60,140 nucleotides of DNA. Source: Dehalococcoidia bacterium (lineage in GTDB: Bacteria > Chloroflexota > Dehalococcoidia > UBA2979). The stretch covers positions 64,415-124,554 of the forward strand of contig JAIBBD010000001.1 of NCBI GenBank assembly GCA_019694855.1, given 5' to 3'. The notes below the pieces were generated by a model that saw nothing but the letters and a program-made list of their open reading frames with translations, did not search any database and was not told the origin of the DNA. The position numbers were made by a program, and so were the translations under genes. Numbering within the stretch: the stretch's first letter is position 1; every line of letters begins with the position of its first letter. Positions 34,675 through 42,508 of the stretch are shown piece by piece.

Positions 34675-37041
34675 TCATTGCACCCCCGCGAGGTAGGCGA
34701 CCGTCACGCCCTCGCCACCTTCTTGCCGCGCAGCGGTCTCGTACGAGGTGACCAGAGGGTGGCGGTCGAGCATGGCGCGTACCGCGCGGCGCAACGTCCC
34801 CGTCCCTTTGCCGTGGATGAGATAGACGCGGTGCTTGCCGGCACGGGCCGCGAGGTCGAGGAACTCCTCGACGCGAGGCATCGCTTCATCGAGGCGTTGT
34901 CCTCGCACCTCGATCTCGTTCGCAACGTTCGCGGGAGGCGGCGGGGCCGGCATACGGGGCGCCGGCGCGGGTGCGCCCGGAGAAGTCCGCTCGACCTGCT
35001 GCACGCGGACGCGGGTGCGCAATGCGCCGAGCTGCACCTCAAACTCATCGCTTTCACCGGGCGCCGAGAGCACCTCGCCTGGTCCAGGAATCCCACGCAC
35101 CCAGACCAGGTGACCGGGCACGATTGCGATCGGGCCGGACATCGGAGGCGGCGCGGGCTCGGGCTCTGGCTCCGGCGGGAGGGCTTCCATCGCGCGGCGG
35201 GCGCGCGTGAGCTCGGCACTCGCCTGCTCGAGACGAGCGGCCTCAACCTGCCGGCGCGTCCGTTGCACAAGCCGCTCCGTCTCGCGAAGCTCGGCGCGCA
35301 CTTTCCGTCGGGCTTCCGCTCGCAGGTCGGCCGTCTCGTTCGTGAGCGCCTCGAGGCGCGTCTCGTAATCGCGACGTAGCGCCTCGGCGGCGTCCCGGGC
35401 TGCGGCCGCGGCGCTGGCGCGCTCCTCGGCGGCGGTGAGCTGGCGGCGGAGGTCAGCGAGGACATGCTCCATCGCCTGCTGGTCGCTCGAGAGGCCGGCG
35501 CGTGCCTCCTCGATCACGTCCGCCGGCATGCCGAGACGGGCGGCAATGGCGAGCGCGTTTGACTGGCCGGGCAGGCCCAGAGTGAGCCGGTAGGTGGGCG
35601 CCAGTGTCTCGACGTTGAACTCGACGGACGCGTTCATCACCCCGGGTGTGTGATGGGCGTACAGCTTCAGCTCGCTGTGGTGCGTGGTCGCAATCAGCGA
35701 GACCCGCTCGCGTCGCAGACGCTCGACGATCGCAATCGCGAGCGCGGCCCCCTCGGTCGGGTCTGTGCCGGCCCCGAGCTCATCGAGGAGCACGAGCGAC
35801 TGGTCATCGGCACGCTCGATGATGTCGATGATGTTCGTGACGTGGCCGGAGAACGTGGAGAGCGACTGGGCGATCGACTGCTCATCGCCGATATCCGCGA
35901 ACACCGCCTCATACACCGGCACCTGAGACCCATCGTCGGCGGGGACGGGCAGCCCCGCCAGCGCCATGAGGCAGAGCAGGCCGGCGGTCTTCAGCGCGAC
36001 GGTCTTGCCTCCGGTGTTCGGGCCGGTGATCAGTAGCGCCTGCACCTCGCCGCCGACCTCGAGCGTGATCGGGACGACGTCGCCTTGCAGCAACGGATGT
36101 CGCGCGTTCACCAGGCGAAGCTGCGCGGGGGCCGCGCGGAGCCACGGCTGCGCCTGGCCGCGGCGGTGCAGGTCGGTCGCCTGCAGCTCCCTCGCCAGCC
36201 GGGCGCGGGCCATCGCGCAGTCGACGGCGGCGAGGCGTTCGACGAGATCGACGAGGTCATCCGCGGCCTCACCCACGGCGGCGCTGAGCTCGCGGAGGAT
36301 GCGTTCGACCTCGTGCCGCTCCTGCAGCTGCAGCTCACGCCAGCGGTTCCCGAGCTCGACGACGGCGAACGGTTCCACGTACACGGTCGCGCCGGAGGCT
36401 GAAGTGTCGTGGACGACTCCGGGAACCGCGCCGCGCGCCTCGGCACGAACCGGGAAGACATAACGTCCCATCCGGATGGTGACGAGGGGTTCCTGGAGCG
36501 CTGCGCGGACCTCGGCAGCGCGAAGCATCGACTGGACGCGCTGTTGCAGCCGGTCGTGGGCAGCGTTCAGCTCGCGGCGGATGGTGGCGAGTTCGGCACT
36601 CGCCGTGTCGGCGACTTCCCCTCGGTCGTCGATCGACTGCTCGATCAGGTTGCGCAGGGGTGAGAGGTCCGCGAGGCCCGCGGCGAGGGTGGACAGCAGC
36701 GGCGCATCCTCGGCGACTCGGACGAGCGCCCGGCGGACGCGCTCGCTCGCCCGCACGGTTCCCGCGACCTCGAGCAGGTCGCTGACGGCGAGCGTCTGCC
36801 CACGATCCGCGGCCAGCGCGCGCTCGCGGACATCGTGTGCTCCCCCGAGCGAGACCTCGACTCCGACGCGGTCGAGGTGCATAGCTTCGGCCAGCTCGCG
36901 CTGGCACTCAACGACTGCGTCGCGTTCGGAGAGTGGCCGCAGCGCAAGCGCGGCCTGCCGCCCCGCCGAGAAGGCGGTCAGCCTGGCCAGCCGTTCGAGG
37001 ACGGCGGGGAACTCCAGGACGGTGAGCGTGCGGTCGTCGAT
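34675..37041 (-). CDS. mutS2: MutS2 family endonuclease/ATPase (apparent ATC start)
   Basis: MutS paralogue linked to recombination control and to splitting of collided ribosomes. Walker A GPNTGGKTVAL, Walker B LVLLDELGAGTDPTEG, a coiled-coil clamp, a KOW-like patch and the C-terminal Smr nuclease domain (EIEVRGQRLDEAM, LIHGKGTGTLRRAV) are all present. No ATG, GTG or TTG lies at the expected N-terminus. The position where relatives have Met (M-D-E-R-T-L) reads ATC at 37041, preceded by GAGGGG at ribosome-site spacing; this gives 788 residues, close to the family norm. The only conventional in-frame starts are TTGs at 37164 and 37146, adding 35-41 non-conserved residues over the divergent promoter. 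Confidence 0.88.
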   Translation of the reverse strand: MDDRTLTVLEFPAVLERLARLTAFSAGRQAALALRPLSERDAVVECQRELAEAMHLDRVGVEVSLGGAHDVRERALAADRGQTLAVSDLLEVAGTVRASERVRRALVRVAEDAPLLSTLAAGLADLSPLRNLIEQSIDDRGEVADTASAELATIRRELNAAHDRLQQRVQSMLRAAEVRAALQEPLVTIRMGRYVFPVRAEARGAVPGVVHDTSASGATVYVEPFAVVELGNRWRELQLQERHEVERILRELSAAVGEAADDLVDLVERLAAVDCAMARARLARELQATDLHRRGQAQPWLRAAPAQLRLVNARHPLLQGDVVPITLEVGGEVQALLITGPNTGGKTVALKTAGLLCLMALAGLPVPADDGSQVPVYEAVFADIGDEQSIAQSLSTFSGHVTNIIDIIERADDQSLVLLDELGAGTDPTEGAALAIAIVERLRRERVSLIATTHHSELKLYAHHTPGVMNASVEFNVETLAPTYRLTLGLPGQSNALAIAARLGMPADVIEEARAGLSSDQQAMEHVLADLRRQLTAAEERASAAAAARDAAEALRRDYETRLEALTNETADLRAEARRKVRAELRETERLVQRTRRQVEAARLEQASAELTRARRAMEALPPEPEPEPAPPPMSGPIAIVPGHLVWVRGIPGPGEVLSAPGESDEFEVQLGALRTRVRVQQVERTSPGAPAPAPRMPAPPPPANVANEIEVRGQRLDEAMPRVEEFLDLAARAGKHRVYLIHGKGTGTLRRAVRAMLDRHPLVTSYETAARQEGGEGVTVAYLAGVQ

Positions 37042-37151
37042 AGTGCCCCTCGCAGTCGCGTAGCGTCGGACCTCGATTGTAGGCGTGCGCCGCGGGACGA
37101 GGGCGGCAGGACGGTCTGGCTCGCTCGAGGTTTGCGAAGCGGTCAATTTCG

Positions 37152-37181
37152 TTGACCGTACCAACGCGCGGGCAATACGAT
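37152..37181 (+). promoter_or_regulatory. promoter of the aminotransferase-serA operon
   Basis: A -35 box TTGACC (37152-37157) and a -10 box TACGAT (37176-37181) are 18 bases apart. Transcription should start near 37188, giving a leader of about 38 bases with an AAAAGGAG ribosome site before the GTG at 37226. A short inverted repeat, CGTTG (37150-37154) and CAACG (37162-37166), overlaps the -35 box and may be an operator. Confidence 0.6.
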
Positions 37182-37225
37182 CGCAACCTCGGATCGACTA
37201 CGGATCCCCCGCAAAAGGAGACACT

Positions 37226-38323
37226 GTGAACCTGCGTATTCCCGGCCCTACCCCCGTCCCGCGGGAGGTAGCCGAGGCCGGCGCCGCCGACATGATCAAC
37301 CACCGTGGCCCCGAGTTTGCCGAGATCATCGGCCGGGTCACCGAGGGCGCGAAGCGGGTGTTCCAGACCTCGAACGACGTTCTCATCCTGACCACGTCGG
37401 GCAGCGGCGGCATGGAAGCGGCGGTCGTCAACCACGTGTCGCCGGGCGACAAGGTGCTCGTCGTCACGATTGGCGTGTTCGGCAAGCGTTTCCTCGAAAT
37501 CGTCCAGACCTACGGCGGCAATCCGACCGAGCTCGCGTTCGACTTCGGCACCGCCGCCGACCCGGCGCGCATCGACGCAGCCCTCGCGGCCGACCCAGAG
37601 TTGAAGGCCGTCCTGGTCACGCACAACGAGACCTCCACCGGCGTGACCAACCCGCTGAAGGAGATCGCGGAGGTCGTCCGCAAGCACGACCGGCTTCTGA
37701 TCGTCGACGCGATCTCGTCGCTGTCCTCGATCCCTGTTGAGACCGACGCCTGGGGCCTGGACGTAGTCGTCTCTGGGTCACAGAAGGGGTGGATGGTCGC
37801 CCCGGGCCTCGCCTTCATCAGCGTGAGCCCGCGCGCGTGGGAGGCGCAGGCAAAGTGCACCACGCCACGCTTCTACTTCGACCTGCAGCGTGCCCGCAGC
37901 AGTGCCGAAAAGGGCCAGACGCCCTGGACGCCGGCGGTTTCTCTGTACTTCCAGCTCGACCGCGCTCTTCAGATTCTCTTCGCCGAGGGCCTCGAGAACG
38001 TCTACGCGCGGCACCACCGCCTCGCTGAGAAGACGCGTCGAGGGCTCCTCGACCTCGGCCTCGAGCTGTTCGCCGCCGAGGGACACCGCTCCGACACGGT
38101 GACCGCAGTGAAGGTCCCCGAGGGTGTGGACGGTTCGCTCATCACGAAGACGGCGCGCACCGAGTTCGGCACCGTCCTCGCGGGCGGCCAGGGGTCGCTG
38201 AGCGGGAAGATTTTCCGCTTCGGTCACCTCGGTCTCGTGTCCGACGAGGACGTCGACAACGGGCTGCGCGCGGTCGCGCAGACGATGGAACGCCTCGGCT
38301 ACAAGACGCCGACCCCGGCCTGA
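37226..38323 (+). CDS. class V aminotransferase (serine-pyruvate/alanine-glyoxylate type), probable phosphoserine aminotransferase
   Basis: PLP enzyme of 365 residues. It opens NLRIPGPTPVPREV, typical of the alanine-glyoxylate/serine-pyruvate branch. The PLP lysine is in SGSQKGWM, the cofactor Asp in IVDAISSLSSIP, and TSGSGGMEAAVVN forms the phosphate loop. GTG start, with AAAAGGAG 5 bases upstream. It precedes serA by only 13 bp. In organisms without SerC, aminotransferases of this branch paired with serA act on phosphohydroxypyruvate, so I infer that role. Glyoxylate transamination is the alternative. Confidence 0.9.
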   Translation: MNLRIPGPTPVPREVAEAGAADMINHRGPEFAEIIGRVTEGAKRVFQTSNDVLILTTSGSGGMEAAVVNHVSPGDKVLVVTIGVFGKRFLEIVQTYGGNPTELAFDFGTAADPARIDAALAADPELKAVLVTHNETSTGVTNPLKEIAEVVRKHDRLLIVDAISSLSSIPVETDAWGLDVVVSGSQKGWMVAPGLAFISVSPRAWEAQAKCTTPRFYFDLQRARSSAEKGQTPWTPAVSLYFQLDRALQILFAEGLENVYARHHRLAEKTRRGLLDLGLELFAAEGHRSDTVTAVKVPEGVDGSLITKTARTEFGTVLAGGQGSLSGKIFRFGHLGLVSDEDVDNGLRAVAQTMERLGYKTPTPA

Positions 38324-38336
38324 ACGGGGTCGACCA

Positions 38337-39929
38337 GTGGCACGCATTCTGATCGCTGACACTCTGGCTCAGCAGGGTATCGACCTGCTGAGCCAGCACC
38401 ACGACGTCGAGGTCCGTGTCGGGCTGTCCGAGGACGAACTCGTCGCTGCGGTGGCGGACATCCAGGCGCTCGTCGTCCGCAGCCAGACGCAGGTGACGCG
38501 TCGCGTCCTGGAAGCCGCCGGGCAGCTAGAAGTTGTCGGGCGGGCGGGCGTCGGGGTCGACAACATCGACGTCGAGGCGGCGACGCAGCGGGGCGTGACG
38601 GTAGTCAACGCGCCGCTTGCCAACACCATGTCCGCAGCGGAGCACGCGTTCGCGCTCATGCTGGCCCTTGCCCGCAACATCCCGCAGGCACACGCGGCAC
38701 TGCAGGCCGGCCGCTGGGACCGCAACAAGTACATGGGCATCGAGCTTGCCGGCCGCACGCTCGGGATCATCGGGCTCGGGCGCATTGGCACTGAGGTCGC
38801 GCGGCGTGCACGCGCCTTCCAGATGCACGTGCTCGCCTTCGACCCGTACGTCTCGAACGATCGTGCGAGTGCGCTCGGCGTCGAGCTGCGGGACCTGGAT
38901 GCGCTGCTCGCGGAGTCGGACTTTGTCACGCTGCACACGGCCTTGCATGAGGGCACCCGCGGGTTGATCAACGCCGAACGTCTGGCCCAGGCGAAGCCCG
39001 GGATCCGCATCATCAACACCGCCCGCGGTGCCCTGATCGACGAGCAGGCGCTCTTCGATGCGGTCGCATCGGGGCAGGTTGCCGGCGCCGCGATCGATGT
39101 CTTCAGCAAGGAGCCCGCCGTAGGCAACGTCCTCACGACGTCGGACCGCATCGTGGTCACGCCACACCTCGCTGCCTCGACCATCGAGGCGCAGGATCGT
39201 GCCGCGATCTCCGTCGCCGAGGAGTTGATGGACGTCCTCGACGGTAAGCCGGCGCAGTTCGCCGTGAATGCGCCCCTGGTGGATCCAGAAACGATGGCAG
39301 TGATCGGGCCCTATCTGGACGCCGCCGAGCTCGCCGGTCGCGTCGCAGCCCAGCTGTCCTCGAGCCAGCTCGAGCGCGTGCGGATCGAGTACCTCGGTGA
39401 GATCGGGAACTACGAGGTGCGGCCGCTCCGCGCTTCGGTAATCATCGGCATGCTGGAGCGCGTAAGCACCCAGAAGGTGACCGTCGTCAACGCGGACGCC
39501 CTGGCGGAGCAGCGCGGCATCCGCATTGAGCAGGAGAGCGGGCCTGCTCGCGAGCCGTACGCCAACCTCGTAGCGGTGCAGGTAGCGGGCGCCGACGGCG
39601 CGCGCACCGTCACTGCGACGCACACCCCGTCCGGTGTCCGCGTCGTGGGCATCGACGACTACGTAGTCGACATCTCGCCCGACGCGGCGCAGCACGTACT
39701 GATGGTCGAAAATCTCGACCGGCCGGGGATGATCGGGCGAGTGGGTACCACGCTCGGCGAGTGGGGCGTCAACGTCTCGTACATGTCGGTCGGTTCAAGG
39801 CCGAGCGCGCGAGAGCAGGCGCTCATGGTCCTCGGGATCAACCGTGCGCTATCGGCCAGCGAGATTCAGACGCTGCTCGGGCTCGACAACATCTTCAGCG
39901 CGCGGCAGCTCGACCTCAGCCAGGCGTAG
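38337..39929 (+). CDS. serA: D-3-phosphoglycerate dehydrogenase
   Basis: First committed step of serine synthesis, oxidising 3-phosphoglycerate with NAD. The 530 residues have the long type I layout. The substrate and NAD domains (1-315) carry GRAGVGVDNID, GRTLGIIGLGRIGTEVARRA, NTARGALIDEQAL (Arg) and VVTPHLAAST (catalytic His). An intervening ASB domain (about 320-450) follows, then a C-terminal ACT domain (about 455-528, VLMVENLDRPGMIGRVG), the usual site of serine feedback. Starts at a GTG 13 bp after the aminotransferase gene. Confidence 0.96.
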   Translation: MARILIADTLAQQGIDLLSQHHDVEVRVGLSEDELVAAVADIQALVVRSQTQVTRRVLEAAGQLEVVGRAGVGVDNIDVEAATQRGVTVVNAPLANTMSAAEHAFALMLALARNIPQAHAALQAGRWDRNKYMGIELAGRTLGIIGLGRIGTEVARRARAFQMHVLAFDPYVSNDRASALGVELRDLDALLAESDFVTLHTALHEGTRGLINAERLAQAKPGIRIINTARGALIDEQALFDAVASGQVAGAAIDVFSKEPAVGNVLTTSDRIVVTPHLAASTIEAQDRAAISVAEELMDVLDGKPAQFAVNAPLVDPETMAVIGPYLDAAELAGRVAAQLSSSQLERVRIEYLGEIGNYEVRPLRASVIIGMLERVSTQKVTVVNADALAEQRGIRIEQESGPAREPYANLVAVQVAGADGARTVTATHTPSGVRVVGIDDYVVDISPDAAQHVLMVENLDRPGMIGRVGTTLGEWGVNVSYMSVGSRPSAREQALMVLGINRALSASEIQTLLGLDNIFSARQLDLSQA

Positions 39930-39973
39930 CTCGAGACGAGCGAACACCGCGCCACCGAGCGCCTCGCGCGACG

Positions 39974-41260
39974 TCAGTCGAGCGGGTTGAGCACCATGCC
40001 CGTCGCGAGCTTCGGGTAGAAGTACGTCGACTTCTGCGGGAGCACCTCGCCCGCGTCGGCGACGGCGACGATCTGCCGCACGTGCACGTGGTCGACGAGG
40101 AAGGCCGCTCCGTACGCGCCGGCGTCGACTTCGCGCCACGCCTCAGTTTCGTCCTCGGTGTATCCAACCGCGCCGCTCGCCCGCTGCGCCGCGTCGAGGC
40201 CGAGCAGCGGCTGGAGCACAGTCTCGTTCAGGATGAGGACATGCAGCGCGCGCGAGGCAGCTGACCAGGCACCCGGCATCGCGGCCTCGATCGCCTCGGC
40301 GGAGCGGGCTGTCAGCACGTGGAACGCCTGGGGCTCGAGGCCGATCGCGCCGAAGGACACTCGCGAGCCGACTTCCCTCTGAACGCGGGCCCACAGACTC
40401 GCGACACCCTCGGCACTCCATGGGAGGTCGAGGCGCTCCACGTCATAGAGATCGGTGAGCCGCGCCAGCAGGTCGGTGGGCACCGACTCGCGACGGATGA
40501 GCCGGTGAATCGGCAGCACGACGAGGCCGGGGTCGTCGACGGGGACGAGGCCCGCGAGGATGTAGCGGTCTGCCTCGGACGCGTCTCCGGCAGCTTCTCG
40601 TTCGTGGAGGTAGTTCAGCGCCGTGTGGTAGCGGTGGTGGCCGTCGGCGATCGTGACGTTTGAGACGGCGACGGTTGTCACCAGCGAGTCGATATCCTCG
40701 GCCGCGGTCACGGGCCAGAGGCGATGCGATTCGCCGCGCGCATCGACGGCGACGAACGCCGGCTCCGCGGTGGCAATGCGGTCGAGGACGGCGCGAGCGC
40801 GGCCCGCGGCGTCCTCGAACATCCCAAAGATGGGGCTGACGTTGGTGCGGGTCGCACGGAGGAGACGCAAACGGTCCTCCTTGGCGGCGGTGAGCGTCGC
40901 CTCGTGGGGACGCACGATACCGTCCTCGTGCGGGTGGATTTGCAGCCGCGCGAAAAAGGAACGGCGGACGTACGAGCCGCCGTGCACCTCGAATGCCTGC
41001 TCGTAGACATACAGCGCCGGCTGCTCGTCGCGGCGCAGCGCGCCCTCGCGCTCCCAGCGTTCGAGGAGCGCCGCAGCCTGGGCGTACCCGGCGTCAGACG
41101 CTTCGCAGGACTCGACATGTGCGATGTTGAACGGTGAGCGGGCGTTCAAGGACCGGACGTCCTCGCCGTCGACCACGTCGTACGGCGGGGCGATGACAGC
41201 CGAGGGCGGCGCCATCGCTGGGTCGTAGCGCAGGCCTCGGAACGGCCGGATCTCGGTCAC
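39974..41260 (-). CDS. DUF1015 family protein
   Basis: 428 residues of an uncharacterised, widespread family. It starts MTEIRPFRGLRYDP and has APPYDVV, then the central motif TIADGHHRYHTALNYL, which is strongly conserved in the family as I recall it. The DGHHR pattern recalls the active-site loop of ParB/SerK-type nucleotide-binding folds, but the relation is unproven. It converges on serA with a 44-bp gap. DUF1015 genes often sit beside serA in other genomes, to my knowledge, hinting at a serine-related role. It is divergent from the second HIT gene. Confidence 0.85.
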   Translation of the reverse strand: MTEIRPFRGLRYDPAMAPPSAVIAPPYDVVDGEDVRSLNARSPFNIAHVESCEASDAGYAQAAALLERWEREGALRRDEQPALYVYEQAFEVHGGSYVRRSFFARLQIHPHEDGIVRPHEATLTAAKEDRLRLLRATRTNVSPIFGMFEDAAGRARAVLDRIATAEPAFVAVDARGESHRLWPVTAAEDIDSLVTTVAVSNVTIADGHHRYHTALNYLHEREAAGDASEADRYILAGLVPVDDPGLVVLPIHRLIRRESVPTDLLARLTDLYDVERLDLPWSAEGVASLWARVQREVGSRVSFGAIGLEPQAFHVLTARSAEAIEAAMPGAWSAASRALHVLILNETVLQPLLGLDAAQRASGAVGYTEDETEAWREVDAGAYGAAFLVDHVHVRQIVAVADAGEVLPQKSTYFYPKLATGMVLNPLD

Positions 41261-41299
41261 GGACGGCGTCCTTCCGCTCCGCGCGTATTGGGGGCTCTG

Positions 41300-41329
41300 A
41301 TTGACCGTGCTTTTCAGGCGTCCCTAGAC
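41300..41329 (+). promoter_or_regulatory. promoter upstream of the second HIT gene
   Basis: TTGACC (41300-41305) and TAGACT (41324-41329) are separated by 18 bases, the same -35 sequence and spacing as the promoter at 37152. Transcription should start near 41336 and give a leader of about 40 bases. The GGAAGG at 41355-41360 is somewhat far from the ATG at 41376. Confidence 0.55.
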
Positions 41330-41375
41330 TGGCCGCCTACGATCCCACAGTCCTCGGAAGGTACCCGGTCAGTAG

Positions 41376-41702
41376 ATGCAGCGCTACTGCGTGTTCTGCG
41401 AGATCATCGCGCGCCGGGAGCCCGCCGAGATCCTGTACGAGTCCGAGGACGTGATCGTAATCCGGAACGTCCTGCGGTGGGTGCCGGTGATGCTCCTCGC
41501 GATGCCGAAGCGGCACATGACGCAGTCCGAGCTGTGGCAGAACGTGGGCGAGGTCGGCACCATCGCCGCCGAAATGGGCCGGCGGTTCTGCCCACAGGGG
41601 TTCCGCCTGGCCTCGAACTTCGGGTGGCACGCGATGCAGTCGCAGGAGCACGCGCACCTGCACGTCCTCGGCGGGACGTATCTCGGCGAGTACGTGTCGT
41701 AG
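41376..41702 (+). CDS. HIT-family protein with N-terminal CxxC
   Basis: 108-residue histidine-triad protein. It opens with a CVFC zinc pair, continues EIIARREPAEILYES as in Hint-type proteins, and has the triad EHAHLHVLGG near the end. The middle is shorter and more divergent than in the HIT protein at 32958, so the two are not recent duplicates. Substrate unknown; adenosine phosphoramidates and dinucleotides are typical. It ends 3 bp from the convergent rph stop. Confidence 0.85.
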   Translation: MQRYCVFCEIIARREPAEILYESEDVIVIRNVLRWVPVMLLAMPKRHMTQSELWQNVGEVGTIAAEMGRRFCPQGFRLASNFGWHAMQSQEHAHLHVLGGTYLGEYVS

Positions 41703-41705
41703 CGC

Positions 41706-42449
41706 CTAGCGCGCGACCTTCCACTCGTTCACGGCATCGCGCTGGACCGTGAAAAGCTGGCGGATCCCCGCCTCGGCAAGGTCGATCAGTCCATCCATCT
41801 GGCGGCGCGTGAACGGCTCGCCCTCGGCGGTGCCCTGCACCTCGACGAGCTGACCTGTGCCGAGCATCACGACGTTGAAGTCAACGCCGGCCTTCGAGTC
41901 TTCCGAGTAGTCGAGGTCGAGCAGCGGTTGGCCTTCGATCATGCCGACCGAGGTCGCGGCGACCTGGGTGCGGAGCGGCTGCGTCGGCAGGCGGCCCTCG
42001 CGCTGCATCCAGTCGATGGCCATGGCGAGCGCGACCCAGGCGCCGGTGATCGATGCGGTTCGCGTCCCGCCGTCTGCCTGCAGCACGTCGCAGTCGAGGG
42101 TGATCGTCTGTTCGCCCAGGCGGTCGAGGTCGACCACCGCCCGGAGCGAGCGGCCGATGAGCCGCTGGATTTCCTGCGTGCGGCCGCCCTGCCGCCCTCG
42201 CGCGGCTTCGCGAGCCGAACGAGTGTGCGTGGAGCGTGGCAGCATGCCGTACTCCGCAGTGACCCAGCCGGACCCCGAGCCGCGCAGGAAGCCAGGCACT
42301 CCGGGCTCCACGCTGGCGGCGCAGAGCACCCGGGTATCGCCGACCTCGATGAGCGCGGAGCCTTCGGCGTGGCGCAGGACGCCGGGTTCGACGCGGACGT
42401 CGCGAAGGGCGTCGGAGGTTCGGCCAAGCGCGCGCTCGCGCATCGTCAT
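41706..42449 (-). CDS. rph: ribonuclease PH
   Basis: Phosphorolytic 3' exonuclease that trims tRNA ends. 247 residues. Family blocks: [23 protein letters not shown] in pieces, [38 protein letters not shown] (shown in parts [14 protein letters not shown]), [19 protein letters not shown], and [18 protein letters not shown]. The ATG at 42449 has GGAG with 8-base spacing; a second ATG lies two codons later. It follows comEC on the same strand by 59 bp, an unusual partner that gives no functional clue. Confidence 0.96.
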   Translation of the reverse strand: MTMRERALGRTSDALRDVRVEPGVLRHAEGSALIEVGDTRVLCAASVEPGVPGFLRGSGSGWVTAEYGMLPRSTHTRSAREAARGRQGGRTQEIQRLIGRSLRAVVDLDRLGEQTITLDCDVLQADGGTRTASITGAWVALAMAIDWMQREGRLPTQPLRTQVAATSVGMIEGQPLLDLDYSEDSKAGVDFNVVMLGTGQLVEVQGTAEGEPFTRRQMDGLIDLAEAGIRQLFTVQRDAVNEWKVAR

Positions 42450-42508
42450 TGTTCGACTCCTCTGCTCCGCGTGTCTGTGGGTGTGTCCGACCGTAGCAGC
42501 GCCGCCCG

